This document shows positions 31,176 to 39,666 of a DNA stretch of 64,000 bases, piece by piece. The first letter of the stretch is position 1; every line of letters starts with the position of its first letter. Position numbers and translations under genes: made by a program. The stretch covers positions 1 through 64,000 of the forward strand of contig DATEZA010000123.1 in NCBI GenBank assembly GCA_035255945.1. The letters run 5' to 3'. This DNA comes from JAJPHC01 sp035255945. GTDB taxonomy: Bacteria; Acidobacteriota; Thermoanaerobaculia; Gp7-AA8. The notes under the pieces were generated by a model. It was not told the origin of the DNA, ran no database searches, and saw only the letters and a list, made by a program, of their open reading frames with translations.

Positions 31176-32865
31176 AATCTGGGTCTGCGCAGCGCTCGTC
31201 GTCCTGATCGCGATCATCTACGCGCAGGCCGCCACGCACACCTTCCTCAACTACGACGACGACCAGTACATCACCGCGAATCCGCACGTGCAGCACGGCT
31301 TCACGTCCGACGCGCTGCACTTCGCGTTCACCACGTTCAAGCCGAACTGGCATCCGCTGACGTGGATCACGTACCTCATCGACATCAGCGTCTTCGGCAT
31401 CAGCGCGCCGCCGATGATCTACGCGAACGTGCTGCTGCACATCGCGTCATCGCTGCTGTTGTTCTTCTTCCTCCGCCGTACGACGAAGCAGCTCTGGCCG
31501 AGCGCGATCGCCGCTGCGATCTTCGCCCTGCATCCGCTGCGCGTTGAATCCGTGGCGTGGGTCGCGGAGCGCAAAGACGTGCTCTGCGCGCTCTTCTTTT
31601 TTCTCGCCATCTGGTTTTACGCGCGCTGGACGGAATCGAAAGACCGCGGCTACTACATCGCCTCGGTGGCGATGTTCGCGATCGGACTGACCGCGAAAGG
31701 GATGATCGTCACGCTGCCGTTCGTCCTGCTGCTGATCGATTACTGGCCGCTGCAGCGCGGCCTGCACATCAAGGAAAAAATCCCGTTTTTTGTCGTGCTG
31801 GTCCCCGGCATCGCGACGATGTTCCTCACGCAGCGCAGCATCAACGCGATCGCGAGCGAGCAGCACGTGTCTCGGCTGGCGAGCATGGCGAATGCGGTGC
31901 TCTCGTACGTCGCGTACATCGGCAAGATGCTCTGGCCGGTCGATCTCGTCGTGCCGTATCCGTTGCGGCTGGTGATTGCACCGTCGAAGGTTTTTCTCGC
32001 GCTCGTGCTGCTGATCGCGATCACGCTCGTCGCGTGGTCGATGCGCAAACGCCATCGCTATCTCCTCACCGGCTGGCTCTGGTACCTCGGCATGATGGTG
32101 CCGGTGATCGGCTTCATCCAGCTCGGATCGGCGTCGATGGCGGATCGCTACACATACCTGCCGCAGGTCGGACTCACGTTCGCGATCGTCTGGCTCTTCG
32201 CGAAGAAGCCGTGGATCGCGGCCGTGCCGTTAGTGGTGCTCGTACCGCTGTCGTTCATGCAGGTGGGCTACTGGAAAAACGCGGAGACGCTGTTCCAGCA
32301 CTCGATCGCGAACAGCGAGCGCAATCGCATTGCCATGGACATGCTCGGGCTCGAGTACAACAAGGAGAACCGCCATGCCGAAGCGGCGGAGACGTTCCGC
32401 GCCGCGCTCGCGCTGAAGCCGGATGATGAGATCGCGGTGAACGGACTCGCGGAGGCGGGCGGCGCGGCGGCGGAGCACAACAATCGCGCCGCGGCATTCG
32501 CGCGTGCGGGACGCGATCGGGAGGCGCTCGCCGAATACGACGAAGCGCTCCGACTCGATCCGCACCAGTACGACGCACGCATGAACCTCGGCGCACTGCT
32601 GTCGCGCATGAACGACAACGCCGGCGCCGCCGCGCAGTTCGAAGCGGCGGCGAAGGAGCGGCCCACATCCGCCGAGCCGCATGTGTACCTCGCGCTGGTC
32701 TACGCAACCGCCGGACAGAACGCGCTGGCGATTCAGCAGGCGAATGCAGCGGTCGCGATCGATGCGGAAGCCGCGAATCGCGTGCTCGCATCCGCGCTGC
32801 AGCGGCCGGTCACGATCGACGAGTTCGTGCAGGAAATGGAGCGCGGGCGTCCTCGCCCGCAGTGA
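31138..32865 (+). CDS. TMTC-like membrane protein with C-terminal TPRs
   Basis: A 575-residue tandem paralog of the preceding gene. Its N-terminal helix follows MTTKSSSPRKG directly. Conserved blocks are NYDDDQYI, NWHPLTWITYLID, HPLRVESVAWVAERKDVL, GLTAKGMIVTLPFVLLLIDYWPL and MADRYTYLPQVGL. TPR-like repeats span about 400-560. Probable role: membrane glycosyl transfer or O-mannosylation of exported proteins, inferred from TMTC/PMT relatives. The start lies 38 bp inside the upstream gene's 3' end. The last codons (RGRPRPQ and TGA) are within a family C palindrome. Confidence 0.83.
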   Translation: MTTKSSSPRKGIEIWVCAALVVLIAIIYAQAATHTFLNYDDDQYITANPHVQHGFTSDALHFAFTTFKPNWHPLTWITYLIDISVFGISAPPMIYANVLLHIASSLLLFFFLRRTTKQLWPSAIAAAIFALHPLRVESVAWVAERKDVLCALFFFLAIWFYARWTESKDRGYYIASVAMFAIGLTAKGMIVTLPFVLLLIDYWPLQRGLHIKEKIPFFVVLVPGIATMFLTQRSINAIASEQHVSRLASMANAVLSYVAYIGKMLWPVDLVVPYPLRLVIAPSKVFLALVLLIAITLVAWSMRKRHRYLLTGWLWYLGMMVPVIGFIQLGSASMADRYTYLPQVGLTFAIVWLFAKKPWIAAVPLVVLVPLSFMQVGYWKNAETLFQHSIANSERNRIAMDMLGLEYNKENRHAEAAETFRAALALKPDDEIAVNGLAEAGGAAAEHNNRAAAFARAGRDREALAEYDEALRLDPHQYDARMNLGALLSRMNDNAGAAAQFEAAAKERPTSAEPHVYLALVYATAGQNALAIQQANAAVAIDAEAANRVLASALQRPVTIDEFVQEMERGRPRPQ

Positions 32866-32935
32866 GCCGGCGTCCCGCCGGATCACGGTCAGCGGGCGAG
32901 ACGCCCGCCGACTGCGGCCGGGACGGCCGCGCTCC
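32838..32935. repeat. Family C palindrome spanning the ends of two convergent genes
   Basis: GGAGCGCGGGCGTCCTCGCC opens the element and GGACGGCCGCGCTCC closes it. The left half encodes the final eight codons and TGA of the TMTC gene. The right half, read on the minus strand, encodes the last 14 residues (SAAVPAAVGGRLAR) and TGA of the DUF1223 gene. Both genes therefore terminate inside one element. Confidence 0.88.
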
Positions 32936-33614
32936 AGATCTCCATCGTCTTCCCGTCCTGCAGCAGCACGACATTCGTTCCCGCCGGCAGCGCGCGATCC
33001 GCTTTCCCGCGCACGTTGCCGACGCGCGTCAGCTTCTGCACGATCGCGTAATTCGTCAGCGTGCGTCCGCCGTTCTCGCCGCGCGCGACGTTCGTCGTCT
33101 GCGCGTCGCCGACCGTCAGCGCGATCAGCTCGAGCTCCCGCGGCGCGTTGATGTGCGCAACGTCCGCCTCGATCGACAGCGATGCATTCGCAGCGCGCTT
33201 CGACGCTTCTTCGATCGCGCCGAAGAGCCGCCGTTCATCCGAGCCGATGAATTCGCGTCGTCCATCGACGACGGCCTGCGGCGTGTACGCGCCGCTGATG
33301 CCGAGCGCGCGCACGTAATCCGACTGCCGTTGCGACCACTCGGCAGATGAAAACGGATCGCGCCAGCCGAGGTGATTCCAGTAGTCGACGTGAAAGGCGA
33401 GCGGGATCACGCGGCCGCGGAGCGAGGCGTCGCGCGCGATGCGCCCGAGGAGCTCGTCGGCGGGAGGACAGGAAGAACAACCCTGCGAGGTGAAGAGCTC
33501 GACCACCACCGGCGACGATCCGATGCGCGATGCGAGCGGTGCCGGTTGCGAGGTGACGTTCACAACGAATGCGATCGCGACGACTGCGACAGTGATCACA
33601 AGAACGCGGGACAT
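32889..33614 (-). CDS. DUF1223 secreted thioredoxin-fold protein
   Basis: A 241-residue exported protein starting MSRVLVITVAVVAIAFVVNV. The DUF1223 signature VVELFTSQGCSSCPPADELL is complete, with the CSSC pair in the redox-active position, followed by LAFHVDYWNHLGWRDPFSS. The family is thought to be thioredoxin-like; no substrate is known. An in-frame ATG 30 bp upstream is less likely. The C-terminal SAAVPAAVGGRLAR tail is encoded by a family C repeat, so the native C-terminus may have been replaced. Confidence 0.83.
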   Translation of the reverse strand: MSRVLVITVAVVAIAFVVNVTSQPAPLASRIGSSPVVVELFTSQGCSSCPPADELLGRIARDASLRGRVIPLAFHVDYWNHLGWRDPFSSAEWSQRQSDYVRALGISGAYTPQAVVDGRREFIGSDERRLFGAIEEASKRAANASLSIEADVAHINAPRELELIALTVGDAQTTNVARGENGGRTLTNYAIVQKLTRVGNVRGKADRALPAGTNVVLLQDGKTMEIWSAAVPAAVGGRLAR

Positions 33615-33656
33615 GGCTGCGTTAGAATCGCGAGAAATCTTCACAGGAGTATCACG

Positions 33657-34583
33657 ATGCGTTTGATCACGCGGTCCGATTTCGACGGCCTCGTCTGTGC
33701 GGTTCTTTTAAAAGAAGTCATGGACATCGATCCGATCGAGTTCGTCCATCCGAAAGATGTACAGGACGGCAAGATCGCGGTCGGCGCGAACGACATCCTG
33801 ACCAATCTGCCGTACGTGCCGGGCGTCGGACTCTGGTTCGATCACCACTCGAGCGAAGCGGTGCGCAACGACATGGATGGCGTGTCGTACGCCGGCCGCT
33901 TCGAAGTCGCGCCGTCGGCCGCGCGCGTCGTCTACAACTATTACCAGGAGAAAGGCGACAGCGCGAAGTTCGGCAAATACGACGAGCTGCTCACGGTAGT
34001 GGACAAATCGGACTCCGCGAATCTCTCGCGCGAAGATGTGGTCAGCCCGAGCGGATGGATCCTGCTGTCGTACGTGATGGACCCGCGCACCGGACTGGCG
34101 TACTACCGCAATTACCGCATCAGCAATCGCGACCTGATGATGAAGATGGTGGAGTGGATTCCGTCGAAATCGGTCGCCGAGATCCTCAACGAGCCGGACG
34201 TAAAAGAGCGCGTCGATCGCTACTTCGAAGGCGTCGAAGAGTTCCGGCGCATCAATCAGAAGCATTCGCGCGTCGACGGCAACGTGATCATCACCGACCT
34301 GCGCGACATCGGCGAGATGCCGACCGGCAATCGATTCCTGATCTACACGATGTTTCCCGAGCAGAACATCCAGGTGCGCATCTTCGACGGCAAGAGGGGC
34401 GAGTTCGTCGTCTGCGCCGTCGGTCATTCGATCTTCAACCGCACGTCGAATACCGATGTCGGCAAGCTGATGGATCGCTACGGCGGCGGCGGCCATCGCG
34501 GCGCCGGCACGTGCCAGCTGCCGATCGAAGGCGCGGATTCGAAGATCCGCGAGATCATCGAGAAATGTAAGCGGGACGGTTGA
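33657..34583 (+). CDS. DHH-family phosphoesterase
   Basis: A 308-residue DHH/DHHA1 phosphoesterase. Asp8 and Asp10 are in SDFDG, the DHH motif is DHHSS (Asp62-His63-His64), and the DHHA1 glycine motif is GGGGHRGAG. Members act on short oligonucleotides, cyclic dinucleotide products or polyphosphate; the exact substrate is unresolved. The ATG at 33657 has an AGGAG seven bases upstream, which decides the start against longer frames. A palindrome (34584-34645) begins immediately after the stop. Confidence 0.85.
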   Translation: MRLITRSDFDGLVCAVLLKEVMDIDPIEFVHPKDVQDGKIAVGANDILTNLPYVPGVGLWFDHHSSEAVRNDMDGVSYAGRFEVAPSAARVVYNYYQEKGDSAKFGKYDELLTVVDKSDSANLSREDVVSPSGWILLSYVMDPRTGLAYYRNYRISNRDLMMKMVEWIPSKSVAEILNEPDVKERVDRYFEGVEEFRRINQKHSRVDGNVIITDLRDIGEMPTGNRFLIYTMFPEQNIQVRIFDGKRGEFVVCAVGHSIFNRTSNTDVGKLMDRYGGGGHRGAGTCQLPIEGADSKIREIIEKCKRDG

Positions 34584-34645
34584 CGTCATCCCGAGCGTAG
34601 TCGAGGGCCCCCCGCGCAGGTCCCTCGACTACGCTCGGGATGACG
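34584..34645. repeat. Inverted repeat with 24-bp perfect arms
   Basis: CGTCATCCCGAGCGTAGTCG at 34584 onward pairs exactly with 34622-34645, with a 14-nt loop. It follows the DHH gene stop at once and overlaps the possible ATG (34640) of the next gene. Similar GTCATCCCGAGCG repeats are common in bacterial genomes. Confidence 0.85.
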
Positions 34646-35512
34646 AGGCAACCGTGGGAACGTCCGGCCGACAAGATCGGCGCGTCCGCGATGGCCGCGC
34701 TCGAATCGCTTTCATCGAGTGAACTGACCTCGCTCCTGCTCGAGCTCTTCACACGCCGCGCGCGCAAGCTCTCCGTGCACGACATCCGCCGCCGATTCGA
34801 GTCGGACGCGTTCGTCACGCCGTCGACAGTCGATCAACTCGCGTTCATGAAGCTCGACGCGCACCTCCTCGGACAGATGCCGCCGCACTTCGAAGCTGTC
34901 GAGCTCTCGCCGCTCGCGCCGCACGGCACGGTGTCGACGCTCGGTCCCGTGCATCCGCACAACGTGATGGCGACGATCCGCGGACAGGAAGTGCTCGCCG
35001 ATGCGACCGACGTGATGGCGCTGATGTGCGCACGTCTCCGCGACACGCGCGACGAAGTGCACCTCGTCACCTCGCAACGCCTCGTGCGCGCGCAACGCGT
35101 GCGCGAGACGTTCCACACGCAGCACTTCCGCATCCTCAGTCTGTGCAGCGCGGGACGCGGCGATGCGTTCGCGATGCGCAGCGTCGTCGAGCACATCCGC
35201 GTTCAGCTGCATCTTTTCTCCACACTGCCGCCGGAGTTCCGCCGCGCGCAGCTGCGGGTGACGCTCGCCGCGGAGAATTTCGACGAGCTGCGCGCGATGC
35301 TCGGCCCCGAGGTGGTGGTCGATCGCGATGAAGAGCGGCTGGTGAAAACGTCGTACTACCAGCGCGTCGCGTTCAAGGTTTGGGTCGATGAGTTGCCGTT
35401 GGGCGACGGCGGCTTCACCGACTGGACGGCCAAGCTGCGGAACGACAAGCGCGAGCGACTGGTGACGAGTGCGATCGGCACGGAGATGCTGCTGAAGGGC
35501 TTCCGCGTTTGA
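34640..35512 (+). CDS. Orphan protein with class II aminoacyl-tRNA-synthetase-like features
   Basis: Up to 290 residues. The first ATG lies in a palindrome arm; an ATG at 34691 (MAALESLSSSELTSLLLELF) is a likely alternative. The segment PPHFEAVELSPLAPHGTVST, then motif-2-like RVRETFHTQHFRIL and C-terminal GTEMLLKGF recall the class II synthetase catalytic core (motifs 2 and 3). There is no anticodon-binding domain. Such stand-alone paralogs can modify amino acids or activate other substrates. This assignment is by visual motif only. Confidence 0.5.
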   Translation: MTRQPWERPADKIGASAMAALESLSSSELTSLLLELFTRRARKLSVHDIRRRFESDAFVTPSTVDQLAFMKLDAHLLGQMPPHFEAVELSPLAPHGTVSTLGPVHPHNVMATIRGQEVLADATDVMALMCARLRDTRDEVHLVTSQRLVRAQRVRETFHTQHFRILSLCSAGRGDAFAMRSVVEHIRVQLHLFSTLPPEFRRAQLRVTLAAENFDELRAMLGPEVVVDRDEERLVKTSYYQRVAFKVWVDELPLGDGGFTDWTAKLRNDKRERLVTSAIGTEMLLKGFRV

Positions 35513-35561
35513 CCGCAACTTCCGGATAGCCGCACTTCGCGCGGCGACCGAAACTGGGTGC

Positions 35562-36026
35562 ATGCAAATCAACATCGCGCCTCTTCCCGCTGACTTTCTC
35601 CACCGCGTCCGCACCCTCGGCGTCGACGATCAGGGACAGCCGGTCCGCCGCCTGATCGCGAAAGGCGGCGAGCCGTGCCGCGACGTGCTCCGTCGCGCGC
35701 AACCGGGCGAAGAGCTGATCCTCGCGTCGTTCTCGCCGTTCACGCAGAGCGGTCCGTACAAGGAGTTCGGACCGGTGTTCCTTCTGGCGAATGCGAGCGA
35801 CGAGTCGACCGATCGCGACGCGTTCCCGACCACGCAGGGCTACCTCAGGGAGCGCTTCGTGCTGCGCGCGTATTCATCGGACGAGTCGATCCTCGACGCG
35901 GTGATGCTCACGCCGGAGGACTACGACGCGACGCTGGCGAAGTACCTCGCATCGCCGGAAGTCGCGTTCGTGCACGCGCGCTTCCCGACGTACGGCTGCT
36001 TCGCGTGCCGCATCGATAGGACGTAG
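35562..36026 (+). CDS. DUF1203 family protein
   Basis: A 154-residue soluble protein. MQINIAPLPADFLHRVR, CRDVLRRAQPGEELILASFSP, GPVFLLANA and RFPTYGCFACRI match the DUF1203 pattern. No signal peptide and no catalytic residues are known. It lies between a synthetase-like gene and a family A palindrome; the stop is directly before the palindrome's GTGTAGG. Confidence 0.75.
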   Translation: MQINIAPLPADFLHRVRTLGVDDQGQPVRRLIAKGGEPCRDVLRRAQPGEELILASFSPFTQSGPYKEFGPVFLLANASDESTDRDAFPTTQGYLRERFVLRAYSSDESILDAVMLTPEDYDATLAKYLASPEVAFVHARFPTYGCFACRIDRT

Positions 36027-36108
36027 GTGTAGGACAAGCTCTCAGCTTGTCCCGGGACAACCTGAGAGGTTGTCCTACACCCGGGACAACCTGAGAGGTT
36101 GTCCTACA
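36027..36108. repeat. Family A palindrome, compound copy with an extra half-unit
   Basis: One canonical left arm (GTGTAGGACAAGCTCTCAGC), then two copies of GGGACAACCTGAGAGGTTGT in tandem, each ending CCTACAC. The right half appears to have been duplicated. It separates the convergent DUF1203 and EamA genes. Confidence 0.88.
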
Positions 36109-37044
36109 CTACGCTGCGCGCTGCTGCTCTTGCGCGACCGGCGCGGCGGGCTTCGACTCGCCGCGTGCGGTCTGCACGATCGCGACGCCGCCGAGAATCA
36201 CCGCCATGGCCACGATTGACATCGACGTCAGCTTCTCGTCGAGGATCAGCCATCCGAGAACGACGGCGACTGCCGGATTGACGTAGGCGTAGAGCGAGAG
36301 ATTCGTCGCCTTCATGTGCGCGAGCGCGTAGATGAATGCGCTGTACGCGATCACCGAGCCGAAGAGCGTGAGGTACGCGGTCGCGGCGAACGTCTGCGTC
36401 GTGAAGACGTAGTTCTTGCCTTCGCCGATCGCGAGTCCCACCACCAGCACCAGCACGCCGCCGGCGAGCATCTGCACCGTCGCCGATTGCATCGGCGTGA
36501 TGCCGTGCACGTTGTGCTTCCCGCGCACCATGCCGTACTGCCAGCAGAACGAGCCGACCTGAATCGCGAATGCGCCGAGGAGGAACTTCGTCGAGTAATT
36601 GCCGGTCACCGCGCCCGGCGCGACGAGCAGCACGACGCCGAGAAATCCGACCAGCATGCCGGTGCCGCGGCGCAGTCCGATCTGTTCGCCGTTCTTGCGC
36701 ACCGCTTCGAGGATCGCGGCCCAGAACGGTGCGGTCGCGACGAGGAGCGCGGCCATGCCGCTCGGCACGTACTGTTCGGCCCAGATGACCGAGAGATTGC
36801 CGCCCGCGACGAGCAGCGTGCCGACGATCGCCAGCTCGATCAGCGTGCGCCGGTCGCGCGGCAGTTTCTCGCCGCGAAGCTTCAGCACCGCGAGCATGAT
36901 CAATCCGGCGATGGTGTAACGCGTGCCGGTGAGCATCATCGGCGGAACGGTGGTGACGGCGATGCGGATGGCGAGATACGTCGTGCCCCAAACGAGGCAG
37001 ACGATGCCGAACGCCGCGTAGGCGAGCAGTTTTTCGTTCTTCAA
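36109..37044 (-). CDS. EamA/DMT family transporter
   Basis: A 311-residue inner-membrane protein with ten predicted helices and two EamA repeats (LVWGTTYLAIRIA in the first, AYVNPAVAVVLGWLILDEKL in the second). EamA proteins export amino acids or metabolites. The TTG start at 37044 is supported by GGAGG four bases upstream and by overlap with the Lrp gene stop (TTGA). Coupling to an Lrp/AsnC regulator strongly suggests an amino-acid exporter under local control. The stop lies next to a family A palindrome. Confidence 0.87.
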   Translation of the reverse strand: MKNEKLLAYAAFGIVCLVWGTTYLAIRIAVTTVPPMMLTGTRYTIAGLIMLAVLKLRGEKLPRDRRTLIELAIVGTLLVAGGNLSVIWAEQYVPSGMAALLVATAPFWAAILEAVRKNGEQIGLRRGTGMLVGFLGVVLLVAPGAVTGNYSTKFLLGAFAIQVGSFCWQYGMVRGKHNVHGITPMQSATVQMLAGGVLVLVVGLAIGEGKNYVFTTQTFAATAYLTLFGSVIAYSAFIYALAHMKATNLSLYAYVNPAVAVVLGWLILDEKLTSMSIVAMAVILGGVAIVQTARGESKPAAPVAQEQQRAA

Positions 37045-37517
37045 AGTGCCTCCCCGAGAACGATGCCGCCGACTTTCTCGCAATGCGTCTGCATCACGAT
37101 CGTGGTTCGCGTGCTGAGCGACAGCGGCGGCTCTTTCAGTCTGGCGACCAGCGTGTTGAGCGAAGGGATGGAATCGGTGCGGACCTTGAGCAGGTAGCAA
37201 TCGTCGCCGGCGACGGTGTGCATCTCCAGCACTTCGTCCCCCTCGACGATGTCGCGGAACATCTTCAGCGCCTTTGGCGCGAGATGTACAGATCCGCGCG
37301 CAGCGACGAATGCGGTGATCTGCCGGCCCAGCGCCGTCGGATCGACGACGACGGTCGTGCCCCTGATGACGCCGAGGCGCTCGAGCTTTTCGATGCGGTC
37401 GGCGACGGCGGGACGGGAGAGGCCTACCTGGTCCGCGATCTGGGACGCCGGAGAGCGCCCGTCGCGCAGAAGCAGGCCGACAATGCGAAGGTCGAGATCA
37501 TCCAGATCGACAGCCAT
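37041..37517 (-). CDS. Lrp/AsnC family transcriptional regulator
   Basis: A 158-residue regulator. The N-terminal winged helix (about residues 5-60) has DDLDLRIVGLLLRDGRSPASQ and a recognition helix VGLSRPAVADRIEKLERLG. The C-terminal RAM ligand domain runs 70-150 (VVVDPTALGRQITAFVA, HTVAGDDCYLLKV). Ligands are typically amino acids. It is the first gene of an operon with the EamA exporter, which begins in its stop codon. Autoregulation is likely from family precedent. Confidence 0.92.
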   Translation of the reverse strand: MAVDLDDLDLRIVGLLLRDGRSPASQIADQVGLSRPAVADRIEKLERLGVIRGTTVVVDPTALGRQITAFVAARGSVHLAPKALKMFRDIVEGDEVLEMHTVAGDDCYLLKVRTDSIPSLNTLVARLKEPPLSLSTRTTIVMQTHCEKVGGIVLGEAL

Positions 37518-37580
37518 GGTGGGAGAGTAGCACCAAAACGTAGGCTGAAGTTGTGAACGACCTGCGAAAAGAAGGGTAAC

Positions 37581-37637
37581 TAGGTTGCTAGGTTGCTAGG
37601 TTGCTGGGGGGACTCAGCAACTCAGCAACTCAGCAAC
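37581..37637. repeat. Iterated 8-nt-word palindrome (GTTGC type)
   Basis: Three tandem TAGGTTGC words (37581-37604) face three tandem TCAGCAAC words (37614-37637) across a GGGGGG spacer. The arms pair mostly by word (GTTGCT with AGCAAC), with variation in the other bases. It lies between the stop of the gene at 37642 and the Lrp gene start. Confidence 0.85.
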
Positions 37638-37641
37638 CAAT

Positions 37642-37977
37642 TCAAAAGATCCCACCCACCGCCAACATCCTCACCCTCACCGGCGCCGTGATCGGGTTAT
37701 GCAGCCGCACCGGCCGCGGGTAGCGGTACTCGCTCCGCTGCGTCGCAGCCTGGGCGAGCTCGCGGGCGAGGTACTCCACTTTCACGTTGCGGGCGGGGTC
37801 GTTGACCAGCTTGCGGAGCGAGGAGCGGCGGAGCACGATCGAGCGAAGCTTCAGCGAACCGTCGCGGACGGCATACCGAATCGACTCCCGATCGTCGCTG
37901 CACACCCGCACCACACTCCCCTCCGGCAGCACTCGAACGATGTCGTCAGCGATTCGCGTTTCATCCGTGGCGTTCAT
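37642..37977 (-). CDS. Small hypothetical protein
   Basis: A 111-residue protein starting MNATDETRIADDIVRVLPEG. The start has GGAGG five bases upstream, which selects it over a longer frame. It is soluble and basic toward the C-terminus (RSSLRKLVNDPARNVKVEYL), with no recognised domain. It is divergent from the ferredoxin gene. Function unknown. Confidence 0.6.
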   Translation of the reverse strand: MNATDETRIADDIVRVLPEGSVVRVCSDDRESIRYAVRDGSLKLRSIVLRRSSLRKLVNDPARNVKVEYLARELAQAATQRSEYRYPRPVRLHNPITAPVRVRMLAVGGIF

Positions 37978-38051
37978 TGTGTCCTCCAAACGATCTGCTC
38001 TAATAGACGCGAATACTGCCTCGAAGTTTCTAAGCCGATGGCCAAGATCCT

Positions 38052-38333
38052 GTGAACACCTCGTCAAGAATCGTGACGTTCACGCCGCTCGGCCGCACCG
38101 CCTCGGCGAACCCCGACGAAACACTCCTCGACGTCGCCCGCCGCGCCGGCGCTCCGCTCGGCAACTCGTGCGGAGGCGTCGGCGTCTGCGCGCGCTGCCG
38201 CGTGCGAATCGTTGAAGGCGCGGTCAGTCCTCCGACCACGATGGAGATTCAGCGCGGCTTCACCGGCGACGAGCGCCTGGCGTGTCAGGCCATCGTTTTA
38301 GGGGATGTCGAGATCACGACCGGCTATTGGTGA
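38052..38333 (+). CDS. 2Fe-2S ferredoxin
   Basis: A 93-residue plant-type ferredoxin, an electron carrier. Ligands are Cys40, Cys46 and Cys49 in NSCGGVGVCARC and Cys78 in RLACQA. The N-terminal FTPLGRTASANPDETLLDVA is family-like. A GTG at 38052 starts it. The redox partner is not visible nearby. Confidence 0.88.
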   Translation: MNTSSRIVTFTPLGRTASANPDETLLDVARRAGAPLGNSCGGVGVCARCRVRIVEGAVSPPTTMEIQRGFTGDERLACQAIVLGDVEITTGYW

Positions 38334-38384
38334 AACGTTTTCGTCCTTTTCGTCACTACCTCTCCGACGAAAGGAGAAACACCC

Positions 38385-38642
38385 ATGTCCCTACAGGTCA
38401 ACGAGACTCTCGCAGTCACCAATCGGCTGGAGCTCTGGAAAGCGATTCATGGCGGCTGCTGGCCCGGACCGCCGATCGATCAGAAGCTGACCGAGGCTGC
38501 GCAGGAAGTCGTCGCGTCGCTGGCGCTGCTCCACATCGCGAAGTCGTTCCAGGACGACCGGACCGCGACGCAGATCACGCGCATCGCGACCGAGCGTTTC
38601 AACGCCGCAGCGGAAAAAGTCAACGCTGTCGTTCGCGGATGA
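38385..38642 (+). CDS. Small hypothetical protein
   Basis: An 85-residue, largely helical protein (MSLQVNETLAVTNRLELWKA). A good ribosome binding site (AAAGGAG) lies about eight bases before the ATG. No domain is recognised. The last 23 bp overlap queA on the opposite strand. Confidence 0.6.
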   Translation: MSLQVNETLAVTNRLELWKAIHGGCWPGPPIDQKLTEAAQEVVASLALLHIAKSFQDDRTATQITRIATERFNAAAEKVNAVVRG

Positions 38643-39654
38643 ACATGCAGTCGCCGTAGCTGTAGAAGAAATACTGTTCCCGGATCGCTTCCGCATACGC
38701 GCTCCTGATTGTCTCGACGCCCGCGAATGCCGACACCAGCATGATGAGCGTCGATTCCGGCAGGTGAAAATTGGTCAACAACTTGTCGACCGCGCGGAAA
38801 TCGAATCCGGGTGTGATGAAAATCGAAGTCTCGGCCGGGCCGGCGACGAAACGACCGTTGCCGGCCCGGATCGCGCTCTCCAGCGTGCGCACGCTGGTCG
38901 TTCCGACCGCGACGATCGGCCGCTCTTCATCGAAGGCCTCATTCAATTTCGTCGCAGCCTCGGGCGAGATCGTGTAGCGCTCCGACTCCATCCGATGCTC
39001 GCTGATGTCGTCTGCCTTCACCGGCTTGAATGTGCCGAGGCCGACGTGCAGCGTGATGCGGACGATGTCGATGCCGCGCGCGGCGATGGCGTCGAGGATC
39101 TCCTGCGTGAAGTGCAGACCGGCGGTCGGTGCGGCGATCGCGCCGCGTTCGGCGGCGTAGACGGTCTGGTACGACTCCTTGTCCGATTCGCGCGGCGTCT
39201 CGCGTGCGATGTACGGCGGCAGCGGCGGCACGCCGACGCGCTCCAGTTCCTCGGGCGGTCCTTCGAAGCGGACGACGATCGAGCCGTCGTCGCGCTTCTC
39301 CATCACGTGCGCGATCAGCAGCGGCGAAAAACGCAGTTGATCGTTGATGCGAACGCGCTTCGCCGGCTTGCACCACGCTTCCCACATCTGATCGTCGAGT
39401 TGCCGCGTGAGCAGCAGCTCGATGCGATTTTTCATCTGTCCCTTCGGCTCGGCGTAGAGCCGCGCGGGGATCACGCGCGTGTCGTTGATGACGAGCACGT
39501 CGCGCTCGCCGAGGCGGTTGGCGAAGTTGGCGAAGGAGTCGTGCTCGACCGGTGCGTCGGGGCTGACGACCATCATGCGCGAGCGTCCGCGCGGACGCGG
39601 CTCCTGCGCGATGAGAGCGCGCGGAAGGTCGTAGGCGAAGTCGGTGCGCTTCAT
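38620..39654 (-). CDS. queA: S-adenosylmethionine:tRNA ribosyltransferase-isomerase
   Basis: QueA makes epoxyqueuosine in tRNA from preQ1-modified tRNA and SAM. The 344-residue length is typical. MKRTDFAYDLPRALIAQEP opens the protein, and DVLVINDTRVIPARL, AAPTAGLHFT, HVGLGTFKPV and FHLPESTLIMLVSAF are diagnostic blocks. The start at 39654 is the family start. Divergent from the moaB-like gene by 12 bp. Confidence 0.95.
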   Translation of the reverse strand: MKRTDFAYDLPRALIAQEPRPRGRSRMMVVSPDAPVEHDSFANFANRLGERDVLVINDTRVIPARLYAEPKGQMKNRIELLLTRQLDDQMWEAWCKPAKRVRINDQLRFSPLLIAHVMEKRDDGSIVVRFEGPPEELERVGVPPLPPYIARETPRESDKESYQTVYAAERGAIAAPTAGLHFTQEILDAIAARGIDIVRITLHVGLGTFKPVKADDISEHRMESERYTISPEAATKLNEAFDEERPIVAVGTTSVRTLESAIRAGNGRFVAGPAETSIFITPGFDFRAVDKLLTNFHLPESTLIMLVSAFAGVETIRSAYAEAIREQYFFYSYGDCMFIRERQR

Positions 39655-39666
39655 TAGAATCGCGCG

